A DNA stretch of 64,000 nt from Siniperca chuatsi (lineage: Eukaryota; Chordata; Actinopteri; Centrarchiformes; Sinipercidae), in NCBI RefSeq assembly GCF_020085105.1, contig NC_058053.1, forward strand, positions 814,888 to 878,887. The letters are read 5' to 3'. This document shows, piece by piece, positions 1 to 22,436 of this stretch; position 1 is the stretch's first letter; each line of letters starts with the position of its first letter. Both the position numbers and the translations under genes were made by a program. The notes below the pieces were generated by a model. It was not told the DNA's origin, ran no database searches, and was given only the letters and a program-made list of their open reading frames with translations.

Positions 1-1920
1 TATTGGAGAAATATGATCTCTTTTCCTAGTACACGTGTTGCACTATTCTGGATCAACTGGAGAGTCTTAAGGGACTTATTCGGGCAGCCGGATAATAAGG
101 AACTGCAGTAGTCCAACCTAGAAGTAACAAATGCATGCACTAGTTTTTCTGCATCATTTTGAGACAGGATGTGCCTGATTTTTGCAATGTTGCTTAGGTG
201 AAAGAAGGCAGTCCTTGAAGTTTGTATCACGTGGGAGTTAAAGGATAAATCCTGATCAAAGATAACTCCGAGGTTCCTTACAGTGAAGCTCGAGGCCAGG
301 ACAATACCATCTCTAGAGCAACTATGTCTTTAGATAATTTGTCTCAGAGTTATTTGGGGCCAAGTACAATAACTTTTGTCTGAGTTTAACATCAGAAAAT
401 TGCAGGTCATCCAGGTTTTTATGTCCTTAAGGCATGCTTGAAGTTCAGCTAACTGGTTAGTTTCATCTGGCTTGATCGATAGATATAATTGGATATCATC
501 CGCATAACAATAAAAGTTTATGGAGTGCTTCCTAATAATATTGCCTAAAGGAAGCATATATAAGGTGAATAGAATCGGTCCAAGCACAGAACCTTGTGGA
601 ACTCCGTGACTAACTTTGGCGTGCACGGAGGACTCACCATTAACATGTAAAAACTGATATCGACCTGATAGATAGGATTTAAACCAGCTTAGTGCGATTC
701 CTTCAATGCCAATTGAATGTTCCAGTCTCTGTAATATTCAGCAAGGTTCCTGTGTTTGAAGATAAATCATTACTGGTTGAGGGCAGGACATGATGAATTT
801 TTTCTCTAATAGTTCAAATTTTATTATTAAACTCATTAAGCTCATGAAGTTATTACTACAGAGGGCTATAGGAATATATGGCTCAATAGAGCTATGATTC
901 TCTGTCAGCCTGGCTACAGTGCTGAAAAGAAACCTGGGGTTGTTTTTTTATTTTCCTCTATTAATGATGAGTAGTAGGCTGCTCAGACATCACAGAGGGC
1001 TTTCCTTTCAAGCGTGTTTGGGGGTTATACCATGGAGCTAACCTTCTTTGTTTTATTGTCTTCTTTTTTAGAGGGGCGATAGAATCAAGTGTCGTTTGCA
1101 GCACTATCAACATGATGGTCAATTTGGGAGGGGCTGAAATTAGCATATGAGTCCTCTGTTATATTGAGACATAGCATTGAATTAAATGCAGATGGGATCC
1201 CTTCCTTAAAGTTAGCTACAGCACTATCAGATAGACATCTAGAGTAGGAGTTTTTGCCTAATGGCATGTAGTCTAGTAATAAGAGTTCAAAAGTTATTAA
1301 ATAATGGTCCAATAATGAAGTATTCTGTGGAAAGACTATTAAATGTTCAATTTCAATGCCATATACCACAACAAGGTTGAGGGTGTGGTTAAAACAGTGA
1401 GTGGGTTTATGTACACTCTGACAAAAGCCAATCGAATCTAACAATGAGATTAATGCAGTACTATCATTTTCAACGTCCACATGAATATTGATACAATAAC
1501 CTACAATAATTACTTTATCTGTTTTAACGACTAAACTTGATCAAAACTCAAACTCAACTCAAGAATTCAGAAAAAGAACCATGAGCACGGTACACTATAA
1601 CAAATAGAATTGGCTGTCGTGTTTTCCAGATTGGGTGTGAAAGACTAAGAACGAGGCTTTTGAATGAGTTATAATTTAGTTTAGGTTTAGGGTTGATTAA
1701 TAGGCTTGAGTCGAAGATGGCTGCAACTCCACCTCCTAGGCCGATGCCTCGAGGAACGTGAGTATTAATATTACTGGGCGGAGTGCATTCATTTAGGCTA
1801 ACGTATTCTTCATGACCCAGCCAGGTTTCAGTAAGACAAAATAAGTCAATATGATACTCTGATATTAAATCATTCACTAGTAGATGACAGAGATCTGATG
1901 TTTAAAAGTCCACATTTAAT
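1..1920 (-). mobile_element. L2-clade LINE, ORF2 (endonuclease + reverse transcriptase), decayed
   Basis: Reading the minus strand from about 1900 down gives the pieces of a non-LTR retrotransposon ORF2. First is an apurinic-type endonuclease start with the LTETWL motif near 1830. Then comes an endonuclease C-terminal part around 1480-1250 containing a LLDHYLITFE-like block. Then comes reverse transcriptase with HGVPQGSVLGPILFTLY near 610 and the catalytic YADDIQLY at about 483-506. The first 120 bases are the reverse complement of the RT C-terminal region seen again on the plus strand near 59220-59340, so the window edge cuts the element. Frameshifts and stops separate the pieces, so it is not active. 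L2 (Maui-like) is my clade call from the RT wording and the shared 3' tails; a related CR1-like clade is possible. Confidence 0.85.
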
Positions 1921-2004
1921 TCTCCTATTTTGTTGTGCTATTTCAGCATTTTTGTTTAGGTTTTTATGTATAATATTATTATTAAAGAGTATTGAATTGC
2001 AATT

Positions 2005-2080
2005 TTTAAAGAGAAAATTGCAATGAGATAACTTCTGTTATGAATTGGCGGTATATATTTAAAATTGAATTATATATAAC
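2005..2080 (+). repeat. L2-type 3' tail fragment
   Basis: Contains the words aatgagataacttctgttat and gaattggcggtatatattta, the tail that recurs at least six more times in this window. It lies between the ORF2 and ORF1 pieces of the opposite-strand L2 copy, so it is probably a nested insertion. Confidence 0.6.
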
Positions 2081-2129
2081 TTCTCTTCTGTTAACTTTTG
2101 GTTTTATTCATTTAAGTGGTCGGGGTCAG

Positions 2130-2540
2130 ACACCGTTACTAAGGAATTTTGGGTGGGTAATTGCTCTGGAAGCGCAGAGAACCATGTAGGACTGCAACTC
2201 CTCCTCCTGGTCTGAACTCTGAGTTGTCATGGTTTTGGTCCACTAATAAAATCAGTCAGATTACTAGATATGAGAGCTGCTCCATCCAAAGTGGGATGAA
2301 ATCTGTTTCTCCTAATCAGATGTTCCCCAAAAGTCTACAAACCCCACATCGTTTGCTGGATACCACCTTGACAGCCAGCGGCGGAATGAAGCCATGCGGC
2401 TAAACATGTCATCACTGGTCAGGTTTGGCAGTGGCCCAGAGAAAACTACGGAGTCCAACATTGTCTTTGCATATGTACATACCGACTCAACATTAACTTT
2501 AGTGACCTCTGATGGGTGTAATCGGGAGTTGTATAGCTAA
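2130..2540 (-). mobile_element. L2/CR1-type LINE ORF1 fragment (SGNH-esterase-like)
   Basis: The minus strand translates in pieces to a block with SGPLPNLTSDDMFSRM, then FRRWLSRWYPANDVGFVD, then FHPTLDGAALIS and a terminal FISGPKP-stop. This order is that of the esterase-like domain known from ORF1 of CR1/L2-type LINEs, where the last block carries the catalytic Asp-x-x-His. Here the expected Asp before the His is replaced (NRFHPT), and the frame is broken between blocks. It lies just upstream, in the same orientation, of the ORF2 remains at 1-1920, so both are probably one 5'-to-3' copy. Confidence 0.6.
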
Positions 2541-3149
2541 TCGAATAGCTAAACATTTGACACATAGAGCAGGAGAGTGAGAGGGAGAGATAGAAGCCAT
2601 TGCTAACTGCTAAGCTAAAGAACGGTAGCTAGCAAAACTGAATAGCGTGTAAACTGTGGGATTAGCGAGAAAGTCATTAAAAGAAGGAGAGAGCTATGAG
2701 TGCTTGAGCAGAACTAGTGTACATTTAAATTTATAGCAGATAGTTACTCACAATAATAAAGAATCGGAAAAAATGAATTGTGATGAGCTAGAGCAGCAAA
2801 AATAAGCGAAAAACTGTCTGGAACATGTATACTCCGTATATTGAATAAATTGAAATTGCTCTACAAAGTTGGGGGAAAAAAGTGATGTCTGGCGACAGTG
2901 TAAGTGTGGCAGCATACTTAACCATGACAATGTACACTGGCAATGGCGTAGCCAATCTACACATAGATGTCACACAACAATCTCCTTCTGTAGGTAATCC
3001 GTGGCCCTATCCACACCCCATAGACAGGTATGCTGCAGAGATACTTGCTCAACTGCGGCCACCTCGATTTCGTGAGGTTATCGTTGCCCACGTGTGCATG
3101 ACGTCAGAGCAAGTCAGGATCAAGTCGGACACAAAATAATATAGCTAAA
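2541..3149. other. No gene recognised
   Basis: Non-coding as far as I can see. An 85-codon plus-strand open frame at 2882-3139 resembles no family I know. A 22-bp word (atgagctagagcagcaaaaa plus two more bases) near 2782 recurs near 13962, so part of this stretch is a dispersed repeat. Confidence 0.4.
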
Positions 3150-5250
3150 GAAACCAGTATTATGGATGAATTAAAGACATTAATGGCTAATGATAATCTT
3201 TCAGAGGAAGAAGAAATAAAAATTAAAAGACTGAAGGAGAACATAGATAACATATACAGTGTTGGGCAGTAGTGGCGCTGCAAGTAGCAGCGTTACTAGT
3301 AGCGTGGTGGTAGCGTTGCTGTTTTCAGTAGCTTAGCTCTTTTATTGATCAAGTAGTGCAGTAGCGTCCACACAAGCTAATGTTACTTCTCCCCAAGCAT
3401 TTCGAGTAAACTTGAGCATTTCTGAAAAATCAATCGCAGCAGAGCTTTCTGCTGTTGTCTGAAATAAAACTGCTAAGGATCAGTAAGTGACGCCACTGTC
3501 TACACGGAAGTGTGTGTAGCTGACAGAAGCACTTCCATATGACGTGATATCACGTACGAATCCTTGGGCTGATGTCTACGATGTCTGCTGCAGTGGAATA
3601 CAGACATGCGAGCTTGAGTTTACACAGTCAGGTGTAAGCTAACACAACTATCACCAACCAAGCTAACCATCACAATTCAGTGCAGTCTGCAAACACCAGA
3701 CAGCAACGTGTTTGTGTTAGATTTGAGTCAATTAAAGAATGTACACTCACTATCTCAGAACACTTTAAGATGAAATGTGAACAATCATTACAAAACTCGA
3801 AATATCAGAGGCAATTCACTCAATGAAAAAAGGGAAATCACCAGGCATTGATGGGCTTTCTGTTGAATTCTATGTACATTTTTGGGATATCATTGAAAGT
3901 CCTTTATTGGAATTATTTAAAGAATGTATTTTTAGAAAATAAATATCCACAACTATGAAACAGGGCATAATAACTCTAATCCTCAAGCCTGATAAAGATC
4001 ATTTACTGATAGAAAATTGGAGACCTCTTGTGCTCCTAAACATAGATTACAAGATTATCTCTTTAATATTTGCCAAATGTTTAAAGAAAGATCTTGACAA
4101 GATTATAAGTGAAATGCAAACGGGCTTTATGACAAATCATCCCATAAGTTCTAATATTAGACTTGCCCTTGCTTTACTGGATTAGTCTGATAACATTGAA
4201 ACTGATGGTAGTATTTCTTGACTTTTATAAGGCATTCGATACCGTAGAACATTGTTTCTTATTTAAAGCACTCCAAACTTTTGGTTTTTGCCATAACTTT
4301 GTATTGACAGTTGAAATGTTTCATAAGAATATTGACAGTTGTGACATGCTGTACACTACAAAAGGTTTCCTGTTTGGAGATCAGTTAGTCAAGGATGTCT
4401 AATTTCAGATTTTTTGTTTGTGAACGTGGTTGAATTACTGTCATTGCATACTTTACATTTTATCATGTTTAAAACTCAATAAATCTAAATGTGAAATTTT
4501 ATGCTTGTATTAGACTGCGGAAAAAACTTTATGTAATATACCTGTTAAGACATGTGTCAAATATCTAGGTATTCATGTCTGTAAGAACTTCTTGGAGTGC
4601 CAACTGCTTAATTTCTCCCCCAAACTGAAAACGACTAAAACAATACTGAACTAGCTTCTTAGAGATTTATCAATCTTAGAAAGGCTTCTTTTGTCTGAAG
4701 CTGAAGGGATCTCAAGATTTGTCTACCCAGCCCTTTCCTTCAATGTGCAGGACTCAACATGTAAAGACATAAATAACATATTTATACATCTTTGTGTGGA
4801 AAAAGACTTTGAGAATTATATATTGTGCAAAACAACAATGCAAATTCATTGAAGGGAAAAATATTATCACTTATTTTGAATGTAATGATATCAATTTATG
4901 TACTATTAACTTTTTCATTTTATTAGGGAAATTTCATATTCATAAAACTACATTTTGTTTCTAATTGAAATTGAATGTTATTTTGAGTCCCTTAAATGTG
5001 TAACAAATAAGAAATGCACATCAGTAACTTAAATTTTGTCACCAAAATTAATCTTAATTTTTGTATTATATCACCTTCTGATGTAGCTGTTATTTCTTTC
5101 TGTCTTTCTTTTTGTTAAATTAACTGGTATGACTGATTGATTGTACATATGTTATAATCAAATTGATCGCCGGTGATCAATTCTGCTCAAGCCTAGCTCA
5201 TCTCGATTGAGCCTGGTAGACCCCATGGATGTATAAAGAGAATTTTAATT
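3150..5250 (+). mobile_element. L1-like LINE, ORF2 RT remnant, split by a hAT-like insertion
   Basis: Plus-strand translation shows an L1-type RT: KKGKSPGIDGL near 3823-3860 (frame-shifted relative to the next piece), then LILKPDKDHLLIENWRPLVL at about 3976-4040, then DFYKAFDTVEH near 4219-4250. A short upstream piece (about 3150-3257, Glu/Lys-rich) belongs to the same ORF2. It is separated from the rest by the element at 3258-3715. The expected (F/Y)ADD box is lost. After about 4400 the sequence is AT-rich 3' region with no open frame. The element is heavily decayed. Confidence 0.75.
3258..3715. mobile_element. Non-autonomous hAT-like element inside the L1-like LINE
   Basis: Starts with cagtgttgggcagtagtgg, a form of the cagtgttgggcaag terminus found on teleost hAT elements and also present at 43897. 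Near its far end about 47 bases (3661-3707) match the reverse complement of about 44230-44276 with one mismatch. The two copies are therefore related. L1 ORF2 text resumes after it. No transposase frame is present. Confidence 0.55.
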
Positions 5251-6490
5251 TCAATTTTGACCCGTAACACAACAGATGTAACAATAATTGCTCATTTTAA
5301 CATATTGGAAAATACAAACAAAAAAACTTTGATGTTTGGACTGCAGTGTCAGGTCTCCTCTGCTTCCCCCTCGCTTATAAGCACCATTGCTCTGTTTGGG
5401 ACTCTCTCTACTCCAGGATGCTTCTTACCGAAAAGCTTAGGGAAGTGGTTGTGAGCTGCCCCTTATCGGAGGTGGTGAATTTAATATTTGTGCCACACAA
5501 TGGTGAGGTTTATGCCTGATCAGAAGTGTTTTAAAACAGTTAGTTTTGGTTTTCCACCAAGAGCAGTGCACATCCGCTTCCCTAAACTTTGTCCCATCCA
5601 GAGACAGTTCCAAACGGGGTTAAGTGTCTGAAAGATGGTCATGTCACTGTGTTGGTCTGAATGGGATACTGTCAAATTAGCCAATCTGGGCAATAACATA
5701 ATGCACAGCATACTATATATGTATAATTATTATTTTTAATTATAATATATAAAAGAAACTTTAATAAAGAAGTTTGACTACACAATATTTTCAGTCAGCA
5801 TTAAGGTAAAGAAACCCAGACAAATACGTACTTTTATTTATTTATTTTTATAGTATATTCTATACATTTATATTTTGGGGGGAAAATGCTCACCCATCAA
5901 CCCATTCATTAAAAAACCCTGCAGAATAGACTGCAGAAGCCAGGGTGCGAGCCACAAAATTTTACTGCAATAAAACTTCTCTGACTCATCTAGAGATTTG
6001 AATGAGGCTTTTAGATTACTGTAGCAAGGCAAATCAACACTTACCAACATAATGGACGTCCAACCCCACTTTCCCGCGGGCTGCAGCCAGGACCTCTAGG
6101 TACTTGAGACGGTTGGTACGCGTTGGTTGGTGAGAACTGCAGTTGTAGTGGATTTTTATTTCCCAACAGCCACGTACACACTCGAAAACAAACTTTGACA
6201 AGGTGAGATTCATGCTTTGTCTGAAGTATTTTCAAACAGTATATTTCGGTTTTAGAAGAAAAGACTTTAAGGATTGGACTAACTGGTTGGTTTGACAAAT
6301 GCATGTCTGGTTAACTGCCCCTCTTCTGTTAAAGAGCATTGTACAGCTGCTTCCCTAAGATTTTCTGTGAGAACTATAGAATGGGGCTAGTTGTCAGATA
6401 AATAAACTGAAGCAACAAGTAAACTGATCTGTCCCAAATTGGACGCACTCACATAAACTGCCAGAACCTTCCAGTTGTACTTTAGTACAG
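5251..6490. other. No gene recognised; diverged internal repeat
   Basis: Open frames here are short and match nothing. Two stretches (about 5520-5650 and 6200-6400) share words such as gcttccctaa and aaacagt...ggtttt, so a diverged repeat is present twice. Nothing else is visible. Confidence 0.35.
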
Positions 6491-6499
6491 TAAAAGAGT

Positions 6500-6675
6500 A
6501 CGGTCTAGATCTGCTCTATATGAAAAGTGCAGTGAGATAACTTCTGTTATGAATTACTACAATTACTATTCGACCATTTAAAAAAATAATAATTCCACAT
6601 GGTCTTTGCATTGTGCCTCCCTCTCCCCCCACTCCCCAAACCCCACTCCCCCATCTCTCTCTCAAAATCTCTCTC

Positions 6676-6713
<38 letters not shown>

Positions 6714-6975
6714 AAAACACGGCAGCGGCGGATGGCCGCCCACCATTGAGTCTGGTTCTGTCCGAGGTTTCTGCTAAAGTTTTTTCTTGCCACTGTCACC
6801 AAATGCTTGCTCATGGTGGGATTTGTTGGGTCTCTGTAAATATTATAAAGAGTACGGTCTAGACCTGCTCTATAGGAAAAGTGCAATGAGATAACTTCTG
6901 TTATAAATTGGCGCTATATAAATAAAATTTAATTGATTTGAATTGGTGCTATATAAATAAAATTGAAGTGAATGA
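6500..6975 (+). repeat. Two L2-type 3' ends with a (CT)n tract
   Basis: A tail begins at about 6500 (tctagatctgctctatatga...aacttctgttatgaatta). Then come a CT microsatellite at about 6648-6707 and a longer 3'UTR (ggatggccgcccaccattga, ctgctctataggaaaagtgc). It ends in a duplicated ggcgctatataaataaaatt unit at about 6905-6965. The duplicated terminal unit is typical of LINE 3' ends slipping during target-primed reverse transcription. Confidence 0.75.
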
Positions 6976-7117
6976 ATAAATGTACTTAGTTACTTTATGT
7001 GTCAAATATCTTCATTGACTTTGATGAGTGTAACTGCTCTTCACTAACTGTTGGAGCCAATCTTCTACGTCTGAACTTTCTGAATTTCAAACGATCTGTA
7101 AAGTCACTGGACATTAA

Positions 7118-7625
7118 AGGCGGGGTATGCGATTTTAATTCACTACACATCTTTTTGTCAAATTCAGCGAATATCTCCTCACAGTCCGCTAGCTGTCCGT
7201 TCTGTGTGTGCACTGAAAAATCTGGTGTTTGAACACAGACCTGGCTCTGTAAATGGGAAACCAACAAAGTGCGTCAGACCGGGCCACATAACACTATTTC
7301 AGCCATGATTTGTGTGTCAGGCAACGTTAAATGACTTGCCTACGGACATTCATCTTACTTTCTAGTTTGCCAAAATATGCTGTTGTTGTGCTGTTAGCTA
7401 CAGTAGCAGGAGAGTTGTGAGTATTGCTGTCTGGAGCTGCTGTGCTAGCTCTGGGAAACCATCTCGTTCCTCTCTGGCTAATAGCTTCGCAACAGCAACT
7501 GTAGGGACAGTTTTCTAACCCACAACCTAGCTAATCTTAGTTACATTATTTGCTGTGTCGTTGTTCGCTCTATATCATGGTATTTGTCATGGTATTGGAT
7601 TTCTCCAGAATCGCATACCACACCT
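7118..7625. mobile_element. TTAA-flanked terminal-inverted-repeat element (piggyBac-like MITE)
   Basis: Left end aggcggggtatgcgattt and right end (reverse complement) aggtgtggtatgcgattc form a terminal inverted repeat. Both ends abut TTAA (7114-7117 and 7626-7629), the duplication made by piggyBac-type transposases. The ~508-bp interior has no transposase frame. This is a non-autonomous element; the superfamily call rests on the TTAA pair and the TIR only. Confidence 0.6.
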
Positions 7626-7629
7626 TTAA

Positions 7630-8214
7630 AATCATAACTTGTAGTACTTCTCCATGTTTGCTGAGTTTCTCTGTGATTTGACCTCCACCTCCTGTGTCAC
7701 CACAGTAAGACTCAGTGCAGCTCAGGGAAGGTGACCGCTCTGAAATGTCTGGGTGAGAAAACATACTGCAGACTGAGTGATCTATTAAGTCATGATGGAG
7801 TCGAAAAGAGCAAATGTGCTCTTGCATGTGCATACGTTCTTGCATGGCATGCAAATGTGTTTTCTTCTGTGTGTGTTTTTGTTGAAGTGTATGTAGGTAT
7901 GTGTTGCAACATTTGCCTGCTAAGACAAGTAGTCTGTATTTATAAATCACCCCAATGTGAATAACTCACAACTAAATTTCATGGTGTTCATATGAAACAC
8001 ATTTTTAACCTGCAAACAGCAAGGGTTTAATGTAATTACATAACAAATATGGAAACTGTTTGTGTGCATGAGTGTGTTTATATGGCTTTTATGTATTTGT
8101 GCATATATGTCTGCATGTACTAGGATTAAACTAGTATGTATTTATGAAGGTTGATACTGATACTTTTAGTTAAAACTTCTCATAGCCGATAATTTGGATT
8201 AATATTTTCAAGCT
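7630..8214. other. No feature recognised
   Basis: AT-rich non-coding sequence with no recognisable repeat or exon. If the upstream exons of the TMPRSS3-like gene lie beyond the window edge, this is intron. Confidence 0.4.
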
Positions 8215-8945
8215 TTAAAGGGGCACTCCACCGATTTTACACATAAAGATCAGATGACTTGTCAGGAGGTGCACTATGCCTGTGAAAACAGTTGTTGTTA
8301 AAATGTACGATCTTGAGACCCAAAAGCAGCACACGGAGTAGGTTTGACAGTTTACAACACAGGGAGGTTTATTGAAAAGTTCAAAACAAAAACCAGAAAT
8401 CCAGATCTGGATTGAGCTGGACTCCCAGTGGCTGCAATGATCCAGGTGGATCAGGAGCAGGTGTGTTTCCGGGTGTCCAGCTGGGTTTCTGGGCAAGCGG
8501 AGCAGGCAGAGTAGGTAGGCTTAACGTGGTCGGTGTGGAGTGAGGAGCTGGAGGCTGAGGACTGATTGGAAACCAGTGTGCATGGCTGGCTGAGATCACA
8601 GGCGGCGGACAATCTGAAGGACAGGCAAAAAACAGGGTCAGGCAGGAATACAAGCGAAGCACAGAAACAAGAACTAGAAAGTTTGGCCTTAGCTTAGCAC
8701 CACTGAAGTGCACTGAATGATCTGGTAAAGACTGGAGAGGTGAGCCGGGTTGATATACTGCGTGTCTTGATTGTAGATGAGTAGCAGTTATGCCAGTGAT
8801 CTCAGCAGCAGGAGGGAGACCGTAACGGCATGCCCAGAAACACACACACACCCACACACGCTCTCATACACAGGGGATGGGGGGGGAAACAACAAAAACA
8901 CTAGGAGCAGGGGAAAGAGATACTCTGACAGTTGTATAATTTCTT
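8215..8945. repeat. Dispersed teleost repeat(s)
   Basis: Opens with a tttaaaggggcactccaccg terminus. It continues through ttgagacccaaaagcagcac and ggaggtttattgaaaagttc to a CA-rich tract near 8839-8862. I recognise the wording as common interspersed fish sequence, but I cannot assign a class. The open frames here are incidental. Confidence 0.4.
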
Positions 8946-9440
8946 CTGTGGTTCTGAAAGAGCTTTGTCAAGTTTGCGGAAAACCCCTGATAATGTCATC
9001 AGCTGATTTTGATCATTCTTTTTTTAATGTCTCTTGTGAGTCCCCCAACATCATAGAGGTGCAATACTAAATCACTACAGTGCCCCATTAGATTAATCCT
9101 TTTCATGTAAATAAACTTAAGTTTCAAATGTTTTCCTTGAGATTTCCTGAGTGGTCAGGCTGGTAAAAACCTCTGAACATATCATGCGACCGTGAAACTC
9201 TCCACTGAAATAGCTGAAACAACAGAGAATTTATTTTATTGATAGCAGCTCTCCAAGGCAAAGTGACTGACCCACAGCAGCTATTCAGTGGTAGGAGAAA
9301 CTCAGGAACGGACTGGCTGTTACTGACTGATTTTTAGTAAAGGCCAGTATCAGCCCTCAAGGACATAGTGTTAATCCACTGCATGTGAATTAGTATTGTG
9401 TTTGCATTCATGCCTTAGAGGTGCACGAGCTGACCTATGA

Positions 9441-20545
<11,105 letters not shown>

Positions 20546-22436
20546 ATCACCTAGTTACCTCTCACAAGATTCTGTTTGGATGTTTCTGCATTTGACACAA
20601 AAAAGAAAAAAAAAAGAAACTATAGAGAGAAACTGTATTATGCCAGAATGGCAGAGCCTTTCAGCCACACAAATCCTGTTTGGGGGGCAAAGCTGACGGA
20701 GCAGAGAGAAGAGACGGTGCACAGCAGAGAGTTAGACATCGTTTATTCCAAAATAGAAAGCTCTAAGGCAAAACAGACAAGAGAAAAGTGAACAACGCTT
20801 CATAAAAAGCAAGACAGACGCAAGTGTGGAACCGAGAGCTCAGCGAGGACCCACCCAGAGTCACTATACCCTCAGGCTGCATGAAATTAACCATTTCAAG
20901 TTTCAACTTTACAAGAGGGCTATAAACCAGATTACTGCAACTACTGACAACTGTTGTACAGTACAATATTAGAGATATTCAAACAAGAGGCACCCCAATT
21001 TGTGCAGTAATAAACATATTGATAAAGAGATTTAAAATCTTTCACTACATGTGTATGTAGTGGCAAGGGGACTAACAGAGGCTGCAGAGCTTAGTCTCAG
21101 TCCTTCAGGCAGACAAGGAGTACAACTTTCCAACTGCTCTTTGTTTTCAACGCAGTAGCATGTACATGTACATAAATAAAAGTTTAATGCGTGCAAAAAG
21201 TTGTTGATGGAGTTCATATCTCACTGTGGATACTGCCCTTCCAGGGGTTTCCAACTCAGACCCTTGTGATTGTGTGATTAGCATAGTGTTCTGGATTGTG
21301 CATTTGAGAAAGTGACGCCTACGCTACTACTGTAAAATGATGTCGTAAAATGACGTAAAGTATGGTATACACAATGAGGGTAAAACTGGAGCTGTATTTA
21401 AAAAATCTGAGCACTGCAGTCAAGTTACTGTGTATGATAACTCTTCAGATAACTGGGATGTTGCAGCACACAAAGTAAAATTATTACCGATGCTTTACAG
21501 AACCACACAAGTGTTCTGCAGTTTAGTGTCTTTTTGACCGATTTCACAGAGGGTCAGACTTTCTTTTTGTGCTTCTTGGCAAGAATTTTTTAGAAAAGAA
21601 CACAGGTAAGGCCTTGTTAGTATTGTAAGTTTAAAACCAATTTAAATAGAAATTTTCATCAGCATTCAATTCCTTTTTCTGTTTTTTAGAAAACTTCAAG
21701 GAACCCTGGAAAACAGGGTCGCTAGCTTTAATTATGAATCTGTACATAAATACTCCTTACAAAACAGGAGAACACAAAAATGAAAACAAAAAACACTAAT
21801 TTTATATGTTTGTATATAAAAATAAGCATCTCTCCTCCCCCTCCCCCCCATCTCTCCACTTGGGCTCTGCTTGGCCTGCACGGGCCTGTGTGAGAGCCGT
21901 GGAGTCAGTCCTAAGAGTGTGCACATCTACTCAAAACACAAGCATGCAAAAAGTGAAGACAAACCCTTACAGATACAACTTCTAAGTGTTGGCATCCAAA
22001 AATGAGAACAGGGGCCAAGGGAAAAAAAATAAAAAATTAAAATCAGTCAACATTTATTAACGGAGCATACAAACTTGCTTCAGGTGTTTTTAACACTTCT
22101 TTTTTTCTTGTTTCTTTGATTTAATCTTTTTGAGCTTAAATATACAAAAAAGTGCACTCGCATACATCAACTAAATTATTAAAAAAACGGTTTCTGAAAT
22201 GAAACTCCTGATGTACACACACGCAGCATAAACCGCCGTTCAGCAGGATGGAGGGTTGGAAGAGTGCAGGACCGTTCCCGTTGTAGTCCTGTAGTTTTGT
22301 GCTCTATGCAAACCTAATGTGTGTGTCTGTTTGTACTATGATTCATCGTGTGTTTGAGAACGCACATGTATTCTGTAGACCTATTTATGCATGTCTTGTG
22401 TGTATGTGTAGATCAGAGTGTGAGGGAGTGTGTCCT
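20546..22436 (-). other. Convergent 3'UTR zone of PKNOX1 (-) and the TMPRSS3-like gene (+)
   Basis: Between the two stop codons there is no coding sequence. Minus-strand AATAAA candidates for PKNOX1 lie at 22053-22058 and 20742-20747. A plus-strand AATAAA for the protease gene lies at 21009-21014. If the distal sites are used, the two 3'UTRs overlap tail to tail. Confidence 0.5.

Noticed and set aside
6516..6862. Frames with Arg-Glu or Leu-Ser runs
   Set aside because: Translations of the CT microsatellite and L2 3'UTR.
8777..9070. 97-codon plus-strand frame just upstream of the protease exon, considered as a TMPRSS3 stem exon
   Set aside because: No SRCR or LDLRA cysteine pattern; it begins inside a CA-rich dispersed repeat.
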